Below are positions 62,347 through 64,000 of a stretch of DNA of 64,000 nucleotides, one piece after another; positions within the stretch are counted from its first letter, which is position 1, and every line of letters starts with the position of its first letter. The DNA is from JBBDWZ01 sp050732575 (GTDB lineage Bacteria; Gemmatimonadota; Gemmatimonadetes; Longimicrobiales; RSA9): contig JBOHRF010000001.1 in the NCBI GenBank assembly GCA_050732575.1, positions 1-64,000 on the forward strand, in the 5' to 3' direction. Both the position numbers and the translations under genes were made by a program. The notes under the pieces were generated by a model that did no database searches, was not told the origin of the DNA, and worked only from the letters and a program-made list of their open reading frames with translations.

Positions 62347-63760
62347 AACGGTCCGGGTCCGTGGTCTTGAGAATGGTGCGTAGGGGCCGACCCGTCGCGG
62401 CATCGAGCTCCGCGAGGTCCACGGTGGCCGGCTCGGCGTTCATGACACCCAGATCATTGGCAATCAGCTTGACGATCGGTTGGTGCACACGAGACGGGTC
62501 GGGATTGCGGCCAATCACCACCGCCAGCTCGTGTGTGTCCAGGATGCAGAGCGTACCGACCGGAAAAACTCCCGTGACATTGATGAATGCCTTGACCAGA
62601 AGCGGATCGTAGCCGCGTTGCGGGTTCTCCCGCATTTCGCGCAGCACTTCGTCCGGTGGCCAGGGCTGGTTCTGGTAGCTACGCTTGGAGGTGGCCGCGT
62701 CAAATCCATCCGCCGTGGCAACAATACGGCTGAATAGCGTGGGTGCGCGTGGACGCTTGTTCTTGGGATATCCAGTCAGATCGCGTTTCATGTGATGCTC
62801 GTACGCCAGCAACATGGCGCGATACGGCACTTCACTCAGGCCGCGCATGGAAAACAGTGAGAGCAGACCCTCGGTGGGATGCTGCTGCATCTGGTGCCAC
62901 TCGTCTTCGGTCAAGCCGCTGGTCTTGTTGATGATGGTCTGATCGATGCGTTGCTTGCCGATGTCGTGAAACAAGGCGCCCAATCCGAGCTCGTACAACT
63001 GCACCTTGGTCAAACCAAGCTTTTGGCCGATCACCACACTAAAAATGCAAACATTGACCGAATGCGTGAACGTATACTGGTCGTAGTCGCGCAGTGTGGT
63101 CATGCCCACAATCGACGTCTCGTTGTTGAGTACCTGGTCGACAATGGACTGCACGGCTCGTTTCACCCGGCGCAAATTGACGGCGCGTCCCAAGCGCATG
63201 TCGGTCAGTACTTCCTTGGCTACCTGCACGGACTGAAAATAGGTGAGCTTGGCCGCCTGCTTGGAATGGCCATCCTCCTCGTGCAGCGGCTGCTCGACAC
63301 CCTTGCTCGGTTCGATGCGCAGATTGCGTGCATTGGTCTGAAACAAGCGGTCGCGCAAGCGGATGAAGGGGTCGTCAGGGCCGGCATCCTGCAACAACAT
63401 GGATACGAGCGGTACGAGATCCTCCCGGCGCAAGCCCGGCTCGAACTCGATTTCGCCCACATTGTGCTTGTGCAGCAGACCGGCCACGTAGGAGAATCCC
63501 AGGTAGTCAGTCAGGTCGAGACGCAGTCGGGCATCGTTCAGGAAAAGGAAGTCACCTACGCACTTGAGATCGACTCGCTCTTCACGGTCGAGAATGCGCT
63601 TGCACGCGCGGTACAACTCGTCAAGCGCTTTCTGCACGGTGGCATTTTCGATGGGATACAACTTGAGCGACTGAGCCGTGGCATAGAACGCCGTGATGAG
63701 CGCGCGTCCCAGCGGCTGCAGAATGGTTTCACTTTGAACGAGCGCGGCACGGTCGGTCAT
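62315..63760 (-). CDS. HD-GYP domain protein, putative cyclic-di-GMP phosphodiesterase
   Basis: A 481-residue protein with an N-terminal helical domain (1-150) of unknown type, and an HD-GYP domain (about 215-345): His233 (THSVNV), His265-Asp266 (LFHDIGK), His294 (HPTEGL), His322-His323 and Gly330-Tyr331-Pro332 (LTGYP). The classical HHExxDGxGYP is here EHHMKRDLTGYP, lacking the Gly after Asp, so activity is plausible but unproven. ATGA overlap couples it to the HEAT-repeat gene upstream. Confidence 0.88.
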   Translation of the reverse strand: MTDRAALVQSETILQPLGRALITAFYATAQSLKLYPIENATVQKALDELYRACKRILDREERVDLKCVGDFLFLNDARLRLDLTDYLGFSYVAGLLHKHNVGEIEFEPGLRREDLVPLVSMLLQDAGPDDPFIRLRDRLFQTNARNLRIEPSKGVEQPLHEEDGHSKQAAKLTYFQSVQVAKEVLTDMRLGRAVNLRRVKRAVQSIVDQVLNNETSIVGMTTLRDYDQYTFTHSVNVCIFSVVIGQKLGLTKVQLYELGLGALFHDIGKQRIDQTIINKTSGLTEDEWHQMQQHPTEGLLSLFSMRGLSEVPYRAMLLAYEHHMKRDLTGYPKNKRPRAPTLFSRIVATADGFDAATSKRSYQNQPWPPDEVLREMRENPQRGYDPLLVKAFINVTGVFPVGTLCILDTHELAVVIGRNPDPSRVHQPIVKLIANDLGVMNAEPATVDLAELDAATGRPLRTILKTTDPDRYAISVADYFV

Positions 63761-64000
63761 TGCGCGGGCACTTCTTGGCGCAACGCTTTGAGCACGGCGT
63801 TGCGTACCATGGGATGGGTTTCACTGGTGGCCCGGTCCAGCGCCGCGCGCGAAGCCGGTGTGCCGACCCGGCCCAGCGCCATGGCGGCACAGGCGCGCAC
63901 TTCGGCGGGCTGCTTCTGGCGCAGCAGGTTCTTGCCATTCAGGAGCCGGTCCAGCTTGGTCACGCTTTCCGCGTTGGCCACGGCGCCGAAGGCTTCGAAG
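63757..64000 (-). CDS. HEAT-repeat protein (partial, continues beyond window)
   Basis: The C-terminal end of a larger protein; the frame is open to the window edge. Visible sequence has HEAT-like helical repeats (EVRACAAMALGRVGTPASRA, ATSETHPMVRNAVLKALRQE). A GTG at 63981 could start a 74-residue protein, but the preceding in-frame residues (FEAFGAV) also fit a HEAT repeat, so the true start is probably outside. It likely scaffolds or works with the adjacent HD-GYP protein. Confidence 0.75.
   Translation of the reverse strand, partial: FEAFGAVANAESVTKLDRLLNGKNLLRQKQPAEVRACAAMALGRVGTPASRAALDRATSETHPMVRNAVLKALRQEVPAQ

Overview
The window reads as one contiguous piece of a GC-rich Gram-negative chromosome. 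It holds outer-membrane beta-barrel proteins, a TonB-dependent receptor, PorV-like and FloA/NfeD membrane proteins, and densely packed housekeeping operons in which neighbouring genes often share a 4-base ATGA/GTGA/TTGA overlap. Gene content and order (yicC-gmk-rpoZ-coaBC, radA beside dnaB, panB-panC-yqeK-LytR_C) best fit Gemmatimonadota or a closely similar phylum. That is an inference; no rRNA is present to confirm it. I see no insertion sequence, prophage, integrase or CRISPR array.

Layout. (1) 22-18160, minus strand: a long housekeeping run from citrate synthase, isocitrate dehydrogenase and leucyl aminopeptidase, through a TonB-type receptor, yicC, gmk, rpoZ, coaBC, a family-4 uracil-DNA glycosylase, dnaB, radA, ispD, tsaC, a YwlE-like phosphatase, aroE and comF, to GAPDH, a zinc-ribbon protein and an alpha/beta hydrolase. 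(2) 18385-21675, plus: a four-gene cluster of ECF sigma factor, single-pass membrane protein with an extracytoplasmic glycogen-binding (CBM48/AMPK-beta type) domain, predicted outer-membrane barrel ending in a second such domain, and a small secreted protein. It looks like a carbohydrate-sensing regulon and is the best candidate for an undescribed system. (3) 21742-25183: a FeoA-like protein, a bidirectional terminator, tRNA-Leu(CAA), and a FloA/NfeD membrane-microdomain locus. (4) 25306-32312, plus: a TetR regulator with a perfect 12-bp palindrome in its leader, then a beta-oxidation operon (three crotonase-fold enzymes, aldehyde dehydrogenase, thiolase, 3-hydroxyacyl-CoA dehydrogenase). (5) 32313-38367, minus: rplU-rpmA with a 9-bp tandem repeat upstream, RNase G, an acyl-CoA dehydrogenase and RecQ. 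(6) 38521-53603, minus: a very long run combining an acyl-CoA carboxyltransferase/AtuA-type module, a B12 mutase with its small subunit and MeaB chaperone, then ubiB, DUF502, ybeY, phoH, aspS and a VanZ-like protein. (7) 53722-54579: an uncharacterised helical protein and a promoter-hairpins-terminator unit that looks like a roughly 280-nt structured non-coding RNA. (8) 54580-64000: PTS IIA-like protein, PorV-like protein, rlmN, pantothenate genes with yqeK, rqcH, trpA, an HD-GYP protein and a HEAT-repeat protein cut by the window edge.

How the parts work together. Blocks 4-6 form a short-chain and branched acyl-CoA degradation territory. The mutase carries Phe109 and Gln227 where methylmalonyl-CoA mutase has Tyr and Arg, so it is probably an isobutyryl-CoA mutase delivering n-butyryl-CoA to beta-oxidation rather than a propionate enzyme. 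Blocks 1 and 6 couple replication and repair, translation quality control and ribosome maturation genes to central metabolism by operon overlap.
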